Assembly: GCA_002307035.1 (NCBI GenBank) | Contig: DBTL01000023.1 | Coordinates: 12,868-45,075 of the forward strand | DNA: 32,208 bases | Reading direction: 5' to 3' | Source: Bacteroides sp. UBA1317 | GTDB taxonomy: Bacteria; Bacteroidota; Bacteroidia; Bacteroidales; Bacteroidaceae | Shown here: one piece after another, positions 15,156 to 21,731 of the stretch | Layout: every line of letters begins with the position of its first letter | How positions within the stretch are numbered: the stretch's first letter is position 1 | The notes under the pieces: generated by a model | Told to the model about the DNA's origin: nothing | Database searches by the model: none | What the model saw: only the letters and a program-made list of their open reading frames with translations | Position numbers and translations under genes: made by a program

Positions 15156-15380
15156 TTATTTAGCGCTTGCTTTTTTAGCAGTTTTGCTTTCAGCTATTGT
15201 AGCTTTTGTTGCCTTAACAGCCGACTTCTTCACTGTTTTAGTTTCAGCAGTTTTAGCTTCAGCTTTTTTAGTCGCAGTCTGTTCAGTCTTTACTGGCGCT
15301 ACTTTTTTTACTTGAGCGAATGCTACGTTACTTGCACACATCATTGCTACCATGGCAGCTGCAAAAATAATCTTTTTCAT
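15156..15380 (-). CDS. Small secreted Lys/Ala-rich protein, copy B
   Basis: The 74-residue product is nearly identical to copy A in its signal peptide (cleavage after AFA) and first mature residues (QVKKVAPVKTEQTATKKAEA); the copies then differ by small in-frame gains and losses of TTA/KTA and TIAES units, as expected for slippage in a low-complexity gene. The 5' leader, -7 element and four 11-bp repeats are also nearly the same as for copy A, so the duplication is recent. The likely role is the same as for copy A. Confidence 0.75.
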   Translation of the reverse strand: MKKIIFAAAMVAMMCASNVAFAQVKKVAPVKTEQTATKKAEAKTAETKTVKKSAVKATKATIAESKTAKKASAK

Positions 15381-15455
15381 AATCTTGGTTTTTTTATGGA
15401 TTAATATATCTTATTTATCTATCTGAGTCTCAGTGCTTATTGCCTTTCGACATCA

Positions 15456-15525
15456 CAAAGATAGGGCGGTTATCTACCTGCTTGTAGTTAGAAATCCATT
15501 AGATTAAGATTAGGAATTTGTTAGA
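15456..15525 (-). promoter_or_regulatory. Promoter of gene B with four 11-bp repeats
   Basis: -7 TATCTTTG (15463-15456, minus strand), 24-bp gap, then TTAGA/TTAGG starts at 15488, 15499, 15510 and 15521, exactly 11 bp apart. The last repeat runs directly into the next terminator hairpin. Confidence 0.7.
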
Positions 15526-15557
15526 GAGGAATTCTCCTTTACGGAAAACTCCTCTCT
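15523..15557 (-). terminator. Third copy of the 35-nt terminator, after the XRE gene
   Basis: AGAGAGG (15523-15529) pairs with CCTCTCT (15551-15557). It lies 18 bp beyond the XRE gene's stop codon on the minus strand. It differs from the copy at 15095 at three positions, and it overlaps the outermost 11-bp repeat of gene B, suggesting that it is left from a tandem array of Lys/Ala-rich cassettes. Confidence 0.65.
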
Positions 15558-15575
15558 TCACATCACACACGCTTG

Positions 15576-15974
15576 TTACTTGTGCAGCGCGTGGTAATTG
15601 ATCTTACATATCTCCAGTGCTTCGTCGTAAATCTCTCGAAATTCTTCCTCGATCTCACTCCGGGCGGAGTTCTCATCTTTTAGTTGCCTGAGCACATCTT
15701 CGGGAATGTAATCCGTCATGTACAACTTTTTGAATGCGTCGCCATACTTTTCCTTGATGCCTTCGAAGGTGCAATAATAGTAGAAAATGTTGTGCATGGC
15801 GTGCCACGTGGTGCTTTCGTTTCCTTCGATGCGGCTCACGGTGCGCTGATCGACGTTACTGTGTTTGCTCACTTCCGATTGGGTGATGTTGTACTGTTCT
15901 AGATCGTTTATGCGTATGCAACGAAGTAGATTTGACGACTGTTCTTTGAACAGATAAAAGTCTTCATTTTTCAT
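15576..15974 (-). CDS. XRE-type HTH regulator, likely module repressor
   Basis: In this 132-residue protein, residues 29-52 (NITQSEVSKHSNVDQRTVSR) form a Cro/C1-type helix-turn-helix. The rest is a helical C-terminal part rich in acidic residues (SARSEIEEEFREIYDEALEI), probably for dimerisation. It is transcribed away from the phage-like module; its -7 element (TAATTTTG, minus strand) is 27 bp or so before the transcription start leading to the ATG. The intergenic region holds operator-like dyads over the -33 regions of both divergent promoters, so it likely represses itself and the module. Confidence 0.75.
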   Translation of the reverse strand: MKNEDFYLFKEQSSNLLRCIRINDLEQYNITQSEVSKHSNVDQRTVSRIEGNESTTWHAMHNIFYYYCTFEGIKEKYGDAFKKLYMTDYIPEDVLRQLKDENSARSEIEEEFREIYDEALEICKINYHALHK

Positions 15975-16007
15975 TAGTTAATCGTTTTATAAATAAAAAT
16001 TCGGCTG

Positions 16008-16152
16008 CAAAATTAACTAAAATATATTTCTTATTCTAGTCAATCAGTAATAAAAATGCAATATTTATTCTAGGCAAGTTAGCCTAAAATAAATATACAA
16101 TGTATTTTAGGAAATATAGTCTAAATTATTCGAAATTAAAGGTTTAAATTTG
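16008..16152. promoter_or_regulatory. Divergent promoter region with three operator-like dyads
   Basis: The minus-strand -7 TAATTTTG (16015-16008) drives the XRE gene and the plus-strand -7 TAAATTTG (16145-16152) drives the module. Between them are three dyads of 8-10-8 architecture: O1 TATTCTAG (16032-16039) with a degenerate partner at 16050-16057; O2 TATTCTAG (16066-16073) with CTAAAATA (16084-16091); O3 TATTTTAG (16103-16110) with CTAAATTA (16121-16128). A further CTAAAATA half-site is at 16017-16024. O1 covers the -33 region of the leftward promoter and O3 that of the rightward promoter. Confidence 0.7.
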
Positions 16153-16239
16153 CATTGTTATAAGTCATTTAGTAATAATTATTTAGTATTGTTTCAAGTA
16201 ATAATAGTAGATAGTCAAAAAACAATATTTTTTGAAGTT

Positions 16240-16575
16240 ATGGAAGAGAGACGAATTGAACGCAGGAGGCTGATGTACAGAGCGGCGGCCATCCAACAGG
16301 AAAATGGGTTTTCGAAAAGTGCGGCGCTACTGATGGCGCACGGCATTGAACGGCTCATCGAGGGGATGCATCGGGGCGAGGTGACTTTTAGTTACACCAA
16401 AGAAGACGGATCGGTGCGCAAGGCACGGGGCACGCTCACCGATTATGAGTATTGCTTCAAGAGGCCTTATGTGCCACGGCCGGAGAATACTTTTGTGGTA
16501 TATTTTGATCTCGAGAAGCGGGGGTGGCGAACGTTTAGGGCGGCCAACTTTCTGAGGATCGAGGCGGATGAGTAA
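16240..16575 (+). CDS. SH3-like beta-barrel fold protein (DUF2693-like)
   Basis: The 111-residue protein contains VTFSYTKEDGSVRKARGTL followed by VVYFDLEKRGWRTFRAANF, the pattern of the small SH3-barrel proteins annotated in Bacteroides phages and polysaccharide-linked modules. The N-terminus (MEERRIERRRLMYRAA) is a basic helix. The ATG at 16240 is chosen because it follows the rightward promoter and because the upstream frame, which would need a TTG, lies on the -7 element. First gene of the GC-rich module; overlaps the next gene by 8 bp. Function unknown. Confidence 0.7.
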   Translation: MEERRIERRRLMYRAAAIQQENGFSKSAALLMAHGIERLIEGMHRGEVTFSYTKEDGSVRKARGTLTDYEYCFKRPYVPRPENTFVVYFDLEKRGWRTFRAANFLRIEADE

Positions 16576-16789
16576 GAAGGAGTTCGCCCTGCGCATCTGC
16601 CGCCGCTATCAGGTGGACACGCTGCGTGAGGCCATCGACTTTCTGGAGGAGGAGGTCGACTTCCTCACCGCTCTGGCCGATGATTTGGAACCTCTGCCTG
16701 CCGAGGGTTCGGCCTACGTGGATGAGGAGGAACGGGAGCGGGAAAGGGCGCAACATTGTCTCGCTTTCGGAATAAATAGATGGGGGTGA
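16568..16789 (+). CDS. Small acidic helical protein of the phage-like module
   Basis: A 73-residue product, mostly helical and acidic in the middle (LREAIDFLEEEVDFLTALADDLE), preceded by a short basic N-terminus. I do not recognise a family. The 8-bp overlap with the preceding stop codon and the high GC shared with neighbours support it as a real gene in the same operon. Confidence 0.6.
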   Translation: MSKKEFALRICRRYQVDTLREAIDFLEEEVDFLTALADDLEPLPAEGSAYVDEEERERERAQHCLAFGINRWG

Positions 16790-16816
16790 GGGGCGTGGGC
16801 GCTACATGAGTTGCGT

Positions 16817-16878
16817 GGTAAACGTGCACGGCGTCGATGCGTTTCGTGCACGAAAAGTACGGTAAACGTGTACGTTTA
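16817..16878 (+). promoter_or_regulatory. Three palindromes at 22-bp spacing
   Basis: CGTGCACG at 16823-16830 and 16845-16852 and CGTGTACG at 16867-16874 have centres exactly 22 bp apart. The second is part of a perfect 14-bp palindrome (TTTCGTGCACGAAA, 16842-16855) and the third of TAAACG-TGTA-CGTTTA (16863-16878). They lie upstream of the HNH gene. They may be a phased operator or iterons; the binding protein is unknown. Confidence 0.6.
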
Positions 16879-16917
16879 TACTTATTAACAGAATGGAAAA
16901 CTAGAAAGTGATAAAGG

Positions 16918-17412
16918 ATGGAAAATTGGAGATTTGTGGAAGGAAACGAAGATTATATGGTGTCCGATCAGGGGCGGGTGTTGAGCCTAAAGTGTAATGA
17001 AACGAGAATCATGAAGGTTGATGTGAAGAATCGTGGATACGGGAGTATTAAACTCTGCACGAAAGGGTTGTTAATCAGAAACTTGGTGCATCGATTGGTG
17101 GCGAAGAACTTTCTGCCGAATCCGAAGAACCTGCCGGAGGTGAATCATCTGGATGGCAACAAGTTGAACAATCGTGTGGAGAATTTGGAGTGGCGCGATC
17201 ATTATGACAACGTGCAACATGCCTTGCTGCATGGCCTGTTCAACTCCAAACCGAAGCCTTGCGGGGTGGTGGGCGAGCGGGGAGAGGTGATTCGCCGCTA
17301 TCCGTCGATGTCGCAGCTCTGCAAGGCCGAAGGTTTCAACGTCGACAAGCTGGGCACACAGTTTCGCACGCCCGAAGTAGTTAAAAATCAGTATAATGTA
17401 GTATTATTATAA
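16918..17412 (+). CDS. NUMOD4-HNH endonuclease
   Basis: The N-terminal ENWRFVEGNEDYMVSDQGRV is a NUMOD4 motif, and VHRLVAKNFLPNP with EVNHLDGNKLNNRVENLEW (residues 75-92) is the HNH core with its N and H residues. The C-terminal part (GVVGERGEVIRRYPSMSQL) resembles NUMOD1 DNA-binding repeats. The 164-residue length fits a free-standing phage endonuclease of the homing/nicking kind. Its spacing from neighbours and weaker GC suggest an independent insertion into the module. A short AAAGG precedes the ATG. Confidence 0.85.
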   Translation: MENWRFVEGNEDYMVSDQGRVLSLKCNETRIMKVDVKNRGYGSIKLCTKGLLIRNLVHRLVAKNFLPNPKNLPEVNHLDGNKLNNRVENLEWRDHYDNVQHALLHGLFNSKPKPCGVVGERGEVIRRYPSMSQLCKAEGFNVDKLGTQFRTPEVVKNQYNVVLL

Positions 17413-17427
17413 CATCAAAAAAAAGAT

Positions 17428-17886
17428 ATGAAAGACAGTATCATCATTCACTGTTCGGCCACTCGCGAGGGGCAGAACATCACAGCGGCCGACATTGACC
17501 GCTGGCATCGTCAACGGGGTTTTTGGAGTATCGGTTATCATTACGTCATCCGTCTGGACGGCAGCATAGAGGCGGGACGGGAAGTGTCGGCCGACGGGGC
17601 GCACTGCATGGGCTGGAACGAGCGTTCCGTGGGCATCTGCTACGTTGGCGGCCTCGATGCGCAGGGCAAACCGAAGGATACACGCACGGATGCGCAGCGG
17701 GCTTCGCTGAAGCGTCTGGTGGAAGCTTTGCGGATCGTTTTTCCGAATATCGAACAGGTGTTGGGCCATCGGGATACCAGTCCCGACCTCGACGGCAACG
17801 GCATCATCACGCCCAACGAGTATCTGAAGGCCTGTCCGTGTTTCGATGTATTGTCCGAATTTGGTACTAGAAAGGAGGCGAAGTAA
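17428..17886 (+). CDS. N-acetylmuramoyl-L-alanine amidase (T7-lysozyme-like)
   Basis: A 152-residue Amidase_2/PGRP-fold enzyme that cleaves the amide between muramic acid and L-alanine in peptidoglycan. Zinc ligands can be placed at H8 (IIHCSAT), H114 (VLGHRDTSPD) and C136 (KACPCFD); Y37 lies in the IGYHYVI motif. There is no signal peptide, as in phage endolysins and the related Bacteroides proteins. It lies between the HNH gene and the Lin1244-like gene and overlaps the latter by one base (TAATG). Such amidases are typical members of this Bacteroides module. Confidence 0.9.
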   Translation: MKDSIIIHCSATREGQNITAADIDRWHRQRGFWSIGYHYVIRLDGSIEAGREVSADGAHCMGWNERSVGICYVGGLDAQGKPKDTRTDAQRASLKRLVEALRIVFPNIEQVLGHRDTSPDLDGNGIITPNEYLKACPCFDVLSEFGTRKEAK

Positions 17887-18803
17887 TGGCACGACCTTTA
17901 AAGAATGGCCTCGACTATTTTCCGTTGGATGTAGACTTCCTGCACGACCGTAAGGTGCGCCGCATCGTGCGCCAAAACGGTTCGGCGGGGATTGCCGCCA
18001 TCGTCGCCCTCTTCTGCGAAATCTATCGTGGCAAAGGCTACTATGTGGCGTGGGACGAGGATTTGTGTTTCGACATCTGCGACCAGACGGAGTGCACGGC
18101 CGATGAAGTGAAAAATATTCTCCGCAACTGCCTCGAAGTCCGCCTGTTCGACCCCGATTTGTACGCTTTGCATACCATCCTCACCTCCTCCGCCTTGCAG
18201 CGGCGCTACATCAAGATCAATCAGGATTGCAAGCGCAAACGCACCATTGATCCCATCTACAGCCTCATTGCCGACGACGAGCCGCAGGCGGAGGGCGTCG
18301 ATCTGCCCAAACCCGAAGTCGGGGAGGTTTCTTCCGAAGTAACGGTGGTCAAGGCCGAGGTTTATTCGGATAAAATGCCACAAAACAAACAAGAGGAAAC
18401 GAAAGTACAGCAGAGCAAAACAGATCAAAACATACCACAACAAAGCGCCCCTCGCCCCATCGGCAAAGGCGGGGAGGGAGCGGCTTCGCCTGTAGTCCAG
18501 AGTCCGTCTTTAGTTCAATCTATTGATAATCAAGAGAATATAGCGGTGAAACCCATCTTGAAGTTAAACCTCGATGCGGTGAATGTAAAGAATGAAAAAA
18601 CGGTGGAAGCCATCAGCGCCCTTAGTCAGCGACCCGAGATAGGCGGTCCGGGCGGCGTGCTGTGGAAGGTGCTTGGCGCCCAATACCGTCCGCTGCTCGT
18701 TCGAAAAGACAATCCGGGCGACTACATCCTCTGGGTGCTCAACAACCCCAAACTGTTTGAAGAAACCTACAATAACTATTTACATAAAAAGCTGCGCGGG
18801 TGA
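17886..18803 (+). CDS. Lin1244/Lin1753-like (DUF4373) protein
   Basis: The 305-residue protein begins MARPLKNGLDYFPLDVDF followed by FLHDRKVRRIVRQNGSAG and CEIYRGKGYYVAWDED, the N-terminal domain of the Lin1244/Lin1753 (DUF4373) family of phage replication-type proteins with DnaD-like character. A low-complexity Gln/Pro/Lys linker (about 140-205) leads to a helical C-terminal part ending YNNYLHKKLRG. It probably binds DNA in replication of the module. A GGAGG ribosome site lies inside the amidase end. In modules I recall, a VapE/primase gene often follows; none is present here. Confidence 0.8.
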   Translation: MARPLKNGLDYFPLDVDFLHDRKVRRIVRQNGSAGIAAIVALFCEIYRGKGYYVAWDEDLCFDICDQTECTADEVKNILRNCLEVRLFDPDLYALHTILTSSALQRRYIKINQDCKRKRTIDPIYSLIADDEPQAEGVDLPKPEVGEVSSEVTVVKAEVYSDKMPQNKQEETKVQQSKTDQNIPQQSAPRPIGKGGEGAASPVVQSPSLVQSIDNQENIAVKPILKLNLDAVNVKNEKTVEAISALSQRPEIGGPGGVLWKVLGAQYRPLLVRKDNPGDYILWVLNNPKLFEETYNNYLHKKLRG

Positions 18804-18849
18804 TCGCTCGCTTGCCCGTGCCAATAAACATATTTAGAAATCAACAACG

Positions 18850-19080
18850 ATGGAAAACAATGATTTGATGCTGCTCTACACCACCCTCACCAAAACCGAA
18901 CTGGCGCAAATGTACCTGCCCGAAGCAACGCCCGCCGTGGCCCGTCGCAAACTCAACGAATGGATACTCCGCAACCAACCTCTCGCCCTCGCATTGGCGC
19001 ACACAGGATACACTCACAGCACCCGCATGCTCACCCCCGCACAAGTACGGCTCATCATTCAGCATCTTGGAGAGCCTTGA
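18850..19080 (+). CDS. DUF4248 protein
   Basis: The 76-residue protein has TLTKTELAQMYLPEATPAVARRKLNEWI, a helix-turn-helix-like region characteristic of DUF4248, and ends in LTPAQVRLIIQHLGEP. The family is small and nearly restricted to Bacteroidales, usually next to HU-HIG and smalltalk genes. It likely binds DNA, but the role is unknown. Confidence 0.85.
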   Translation: MENNDLMLLYTTLTKTELAQMYLPEATPAVARRKLNEWILRNQPLALALAHTGYTHSTRMLTPAQVRLIIQHLGEP

Positions 19081-19177
19081 AAAGAGGAGAGGATTTGTTG
19101 CAAGATTTGATACTGCAAACGGAAGTAAAATCGCCGCATCTTTTTTGGGAAAAGTTCGGTATTTGAATAAAAAGTTT

Positions 19178-19185
19178 TATCTTTG
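19178..19185 (+). promoter_or_regulatory. -7 element for the AT-rich insert gene
   Basis: TATCTTTG, a perfect -7 match, is followed only 10 bp later by the ATG at 19196. The transcript would have almost no leader. A TTCG at 19155-19158 may be a weak -33 element. Confidence 0.5.
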
Positions 19186-19195
19186 CATGTGTTTA

Positions 19196-19504
19196 ATGAA
19201 GAATAGCACATTGAAAGAACTTGACTACATAAAACAATACTTCAGGGATCAATTTGATAAATATGGCACTGATGAATTAGGGTTCAAATATGAATATGAT
19301 TCAATAACCGCTACTCATATCATCGAAGTCTCCAACGAGAAACTCTGTTCTACGGATTCCTTTAGTAGTGATGCTTTTGAATTTTCTATGGCATTTACTT
19401 CCATATATAATGAACTACTTATGTTTATTAAGCCAAGTGACCCCATAAAAATGGATCATGTTGATTATAGCGAGAATAATTTTAGTGACACACAAAATTC
19501 ATAA
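19196..19504 (+). CDS. AT-rich hypothetical protein inserted in the phage-like module
   Basis: From the ATG at 19196 the product has 102 residues, beginning MKNSTLKELDYIKQYFRDQF, with an acidic, strand-plus-helix character (YEYDSITATHIIEVSNEKL; DAFEFSMAFTSIYNELL). I do not recognise it. The start codon is chosen because it directly follows a -7 element; the longer frame starts inside the DUF4248 gene. The AT-rich codon use contrasts with the GC-rich genes around it, and it has its own promoter, like a phage moron gene. It may be an immunity or accessory protein, but that is a guess. Confidence 0.6.
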   Translation: MKNSTLKELDYIKQYFRDQFDKYGTDELGFKYEYDSITATHIIEVSNEKLCSTDSFSSDAFEFSMAFTSIYNELLMFIKPSDPIKMDHVDYSENNFSDTQNS

Positions 19505-19631
19505 TAAGCCAATCTTCTTAAAGCCTGCCGACGGGGCAATCGGTGCCCGCCTTTCTCATCCTTTTCTCCCCCAAACATCCAACTTCTTACCGTTTCTAAC
19601 CATTTCGCCATCCGCTGCATGGTTACTGCCC

Positions 19632-19659
19632 TACATTTGCATTCGTAATCGATTACGAA
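19632..19659 (+). promoter_or_regulatory. HU-like gene promoter with an 18-bp perfect palindrome
   Basis: TACATTTG (19632-19639) is a -7 element. TTCGTAATC-GATTACGAA (19642-19659), a perfect 18-bp palindrome, begins 2 bp later and covers the expected transcription start. It could be an operator or, in the RNA, a 5'-terminal stem. Confidence 0.65.
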
Positions 19660-19692
19660 CAACAAAAGTTAGTAACAAAAATCAAAACAATT

Positions 19693-20169
19693 ATGCCTTT
19701 ATTTTACAAACCATTGCAGAGCAATGTTGCCTCCAAGGATGGCAAAAAGAAGTGGCATCCACGTTTGGTGAAGGTGGGCAAGATGATCGACACGCAGAAG
19801 ATTGCCGAACTCATTGCCGACAAAGCTTCCCTCACGGCAGGTGATGTGCACAATGTGATCAGAAACCTGATGAGTGTGATGCGCGAACAGTTGCTCAACA
19901 GCCGTACCGTGAAGCTCGACGGCCTTGGATCGTTCACAATGATGGCCAACGCCAGCGGCAAAGGCGTGCTCACCGCCGATGAAGTTTCGCCTACCCAGAT
20001 CGTCAACCTACGTGTACAGTTCACGCCAACCGGATTGCGTGGAGCGGGTACGGGTGGCACTACCAGAGCCATGTACACAGGCGTTGAGTATCAGCGTTGG
20101 ACGGGTACTTCCGATGCCGAGTCGACCGATCCCACCGATCCTACCAAACCTAAGGATCCCACGGCGTAA
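19693..20169 (+). CDS. HU-like DNA-binding protein (HU-HIG type)
   Basis: This 158-residue protein has the HU-HIG domain: LFYKPLQSNVASKDGKKKWHP, KIAELIADKASLTAGDVHNVI, VKLDGLGSFTM, and a C-terminal tail rich in Thr, Asp and Pro (TDPTDPTKPKDPTA) that resembles a flexible tail. HU-HIG proteins form a Bacteroidota-specific branch of HU/IHF DNA-bending proteins, frequent in phages and capsule loci. Here it lies between DUF4248 and smalltalk genes. Confidence 0.9.
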   Translation: MPLFYKPLQSNVASKDGKKKWHPRLVKVGKMIDTQKIAELIADKASLTAGDVHNVIRNLMSVMREQLLNSRTVKLDGLGSFTMMANASGKGVLTADEVSPTQIVNLRVQFTPTGLRGAGTGGTTRAMYTGVEYQRWTGTSDAESTDPTDPTKPKDPTA

Positions 20170-20517
20170 GCTTGCGGCCGATTGACTTGCCACTCCGTTT
20201 TTATCCTTCATAGAGGGGGCGGATTTAACCTCACTGGTGGCGCAGGATGCCACACAAGTTCCGAGTCTTTTACTCGCACAAGTCTGCCGTTCTCCTCATG
20301 TAAGTTGATAATCTTCTGTGACAAGTCGGAGGTCCCGCTTTAGGCCAAATGCAGTGAAACTGCAACTTTACCTCGAAAGAATGCTGCTCATGCCAACAGG
20401 AACCATGTTGAACTAGTGAGTTCCCGATGAGCAACTTCTTTTCGAATGCTCCTCACACGATCTGTGGCGAGAATAAGAGTCAAAAAAAAGTAATCTAATT
20501 TTAAAACCCTAACAACA
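20170..20517 (+). other. Structured leader before the smalltalk gene
   Basis: This 348-bp stretch has no gene but several stem-loops: GTGGC/GCCAC (20237-20241 with 20249-20253), CGAGT/ACTCG (20262-20266 with 20272-20276) and a perfect TGCAGT-GAA-ACTGCA (20350-20364). I do not recognise a known RNA family. It could be a leader or small RNA linked to the HU/smalltalk unit. Confidence 0.4.
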
Positions 20518-20613
20518 ATGAAAAAGTCAACTTGGGATCTTATCCTGAAAATTATTATCGCAGTGGCCAGTGCCATTGGCGGAGCATTGGGAGCACAAGC
20601 CATGACGCTGTAA
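20518..20613 (+). CDS. Smalltalk protein (31 residues)
   Basis: A short gene reading MKKSTWDLILKIIIAVASAI and continuing with GGALGAQAM, a single hydrophobic helix after a basic start. This matches the tiny 'smalltalk' family that accompanies HU-HIG, DUF4248 and amidase genes in Bacteroides. It is probably a membrane peptide; its function is unknown. A strong terminator follows. Confidence 0.85.
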   Translation: MKKSTWDLILKIIIAVASAIGGALGAQAMTL

Positions 20614-20633
20614 GCGCCATCTCCACAATGAGT

Positions 20634-20690
20634 AATCCCCGATTACGATCTTTGGCAACCTGTCGCCAAGAATCTGTAGTCGGGGATTTT
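20634..20690 (+). terminator. Intrinsic terminator ending the phage-like module
   Basis: A long imperfect stem, AATCCCCGATTAC...TTTGGC against GCCAAG...GTAGTCGGGGATT, followed by TTTT. It closes the GC-rich module; the DUF6506 gene converges on it from the other side. Confidence 0.85.
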
Positions 20691-20724
20691 TACTAATAAA
20701 GAGATTGGCCGCCTATCGTATCTT

Positions 20725-21027
20725 TCAAAAGATACTGTCACCACTTTTGTGTCCAAATGCGGGATGCAGATCGAAGCGAACGACCCCCACAACAGCCTTT
20801 TCACCCACACATTTAGCGATGCGAGCAACTCCGTCGTTGCCAAATCCGGCACATAGTTCAAAAGCAGTAACACCTTCCGAAACTAATTCCAAAGCAATTC
20901 TTTCGGCTTCGGCATAATTAACCACGCCCACCACGGTCAGTTGTATCACTGGAGAATCAATCACTGCCCGATGAACTCTTGGATCGTTCTCTGGCGCAAT
21001 GTAAATAAATGCGGCTTTTGTTACCAT
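20725..21027 (-). CDS. DUF6506 family protein
   Basis: The 100-residue product has KAAFIYIAPENDPRVHRAV, LTVVGVVNYAEAERIALEL, FELCAGFGNDGVARIA and ends VGVVRFDLHPAFGHKSGDSIF, the continuous pattern of DUF6506 small cytoplasmic proteins. No enzymatic role is known. It is preceded by a TACCTTTG -7 element (21070-21063, minus strand) and is probably transcribed alone. Confidence 0.85.
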   Translation of the reverse strand: MVTKAAFIYIAPENDPRVHRAVIDSPVIQLTVVGVVNYAEAERIALELVSEGVTAFELCAGFGNDGVARIAKCVGEKAVVGVVRFDLHPAFGHKSGDSIF

Positions 21028-21062
21028 CTTTTTTCTTGTTTTAGTTGAATTTATAGAAGTAA

Positions 21063-21070
21063 CAAAGGTA
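21063..21070 (-). promoter_or_regulatory. -7 element for the DUF6506 gene
   Basis: TACCTTTG on the minus strand, a perfect consensus match, 35 bp upstream of the ATG. Confidence 0.5.
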
Positions 21071-21105
21071 ATCCTTTTTTGTTGATAGTCAACGATTGTA
21101 AGTTG

Positions 21106-21591
21106 TTATTGATTCGTCAGCACGATAGATGTTTCCACTTGTCTTTCCGGAATATCCCAATACTTTTTCAGCAACACATTCTTCTCTTCTTCCGAAGTCA
21201 GTCGAAAGCCATTTTTTCGATAAAAGTCGATGGCCCACGTGGCGGCTTTCCACGTGCCGATGAGGATTGGTTTCTCCTGATTTTCAGTGAGGAAATGGAG
21301 CAGTTGTGTACCAATGCCGCCTTTCCTGCTTTTTGTGCGGACATAAGCGTGACGAATGAGCTTTACATCCTGTACGCTCTGAATGCCCATGACGCCGAGT
21401 ATCCGGTCATCGTCCTCATAGCAATAGAAGTCGACTCCCTGACCGATTTCATGCAATAGCTCACTCATGGGCATATAGGGTTCCTTCCATCGGTCGGCAG
21501 GAATTTGATTCTTATAAGCGATGGATGCGTCGTTGATGATTTCACAAATCACATCAGTTTCTGATTCTAAACATTTACGTATCATTTTCAT
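21106..21591 (-). CDS. GNAT-family N-acetyltransferase
   Basis: The 161-residue protein (from the first ATG of the pair at 21591) has IRKCLESETDVICEIINDASIAYK, HAYVRTKSRKGGIGTQLL (acetyl-CoA loop R-x-G-G-I-G-T) and AIDFYRKNGFRL, all in GNAT order. The start is set because the first strand of the fold begins two residues later; an upstream in-frame ATG would add 21 residues of leader sequence. The acceptor substrate is unknown. It lies upstream of nothing cotranscribed; a TATCTTTA sequence 37 bp upstream may be its -7 element. Confidence 0.85.
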   Translation of the reverse strand: MKMIRKCLESETDVICEIINDASIAYKNQIPADRWKEPYMPMSELLHEIGQGVDFYCYEDDDRILGVMGIQSVQDVKLIRHAYVRTKSRKGGIGTQLLHFLTENQEKPILIGTWKAATWAIDFYRKNGFRLTSEEEKNVLLKKYWDIPERQVETSIVLTNQ

Positions 21592-21670
21592 TTTTCTTGT
21601 TGAGTGGAGAATCTGTAAATTGTGGCATAAAGATATACTTTTTTTGAACGACAAGCATCTTAAAAATAAA

Positions 21671-21704
21671 GAAAGGGACCTCCCTTTTGAAGAAAGTCTC
21701 TCTC
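21671..21704 (-). terminator. Degenerate terminator of Lys/Ala-rich gene C
   Basis: A diverged relative of the 35-nt hairpin found after genes A and B, lying about 30 bp after the stop codon on the minus strand. The pairing is imperfect. Confidence 0.45.
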
Positions 21705-21731
21705 ATGTCTGAATGCAATTAAAGAAATATA

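Noticed and set aside
16150..16239. TTG-initiated N-terminal extension of the SH3-like protein
   Set aside because: It begins on the -7 element of its own promoter, and the extension is AT-rich with no resemblance to the family.
17407..17892. Long antisense frame across the amidase gene
   Set aside because: It is the mirror of a GC-rich coding sequence with clear amidase motifs; no promoter or family match supports it. The same holds for the antisense frame at 17898-18443.
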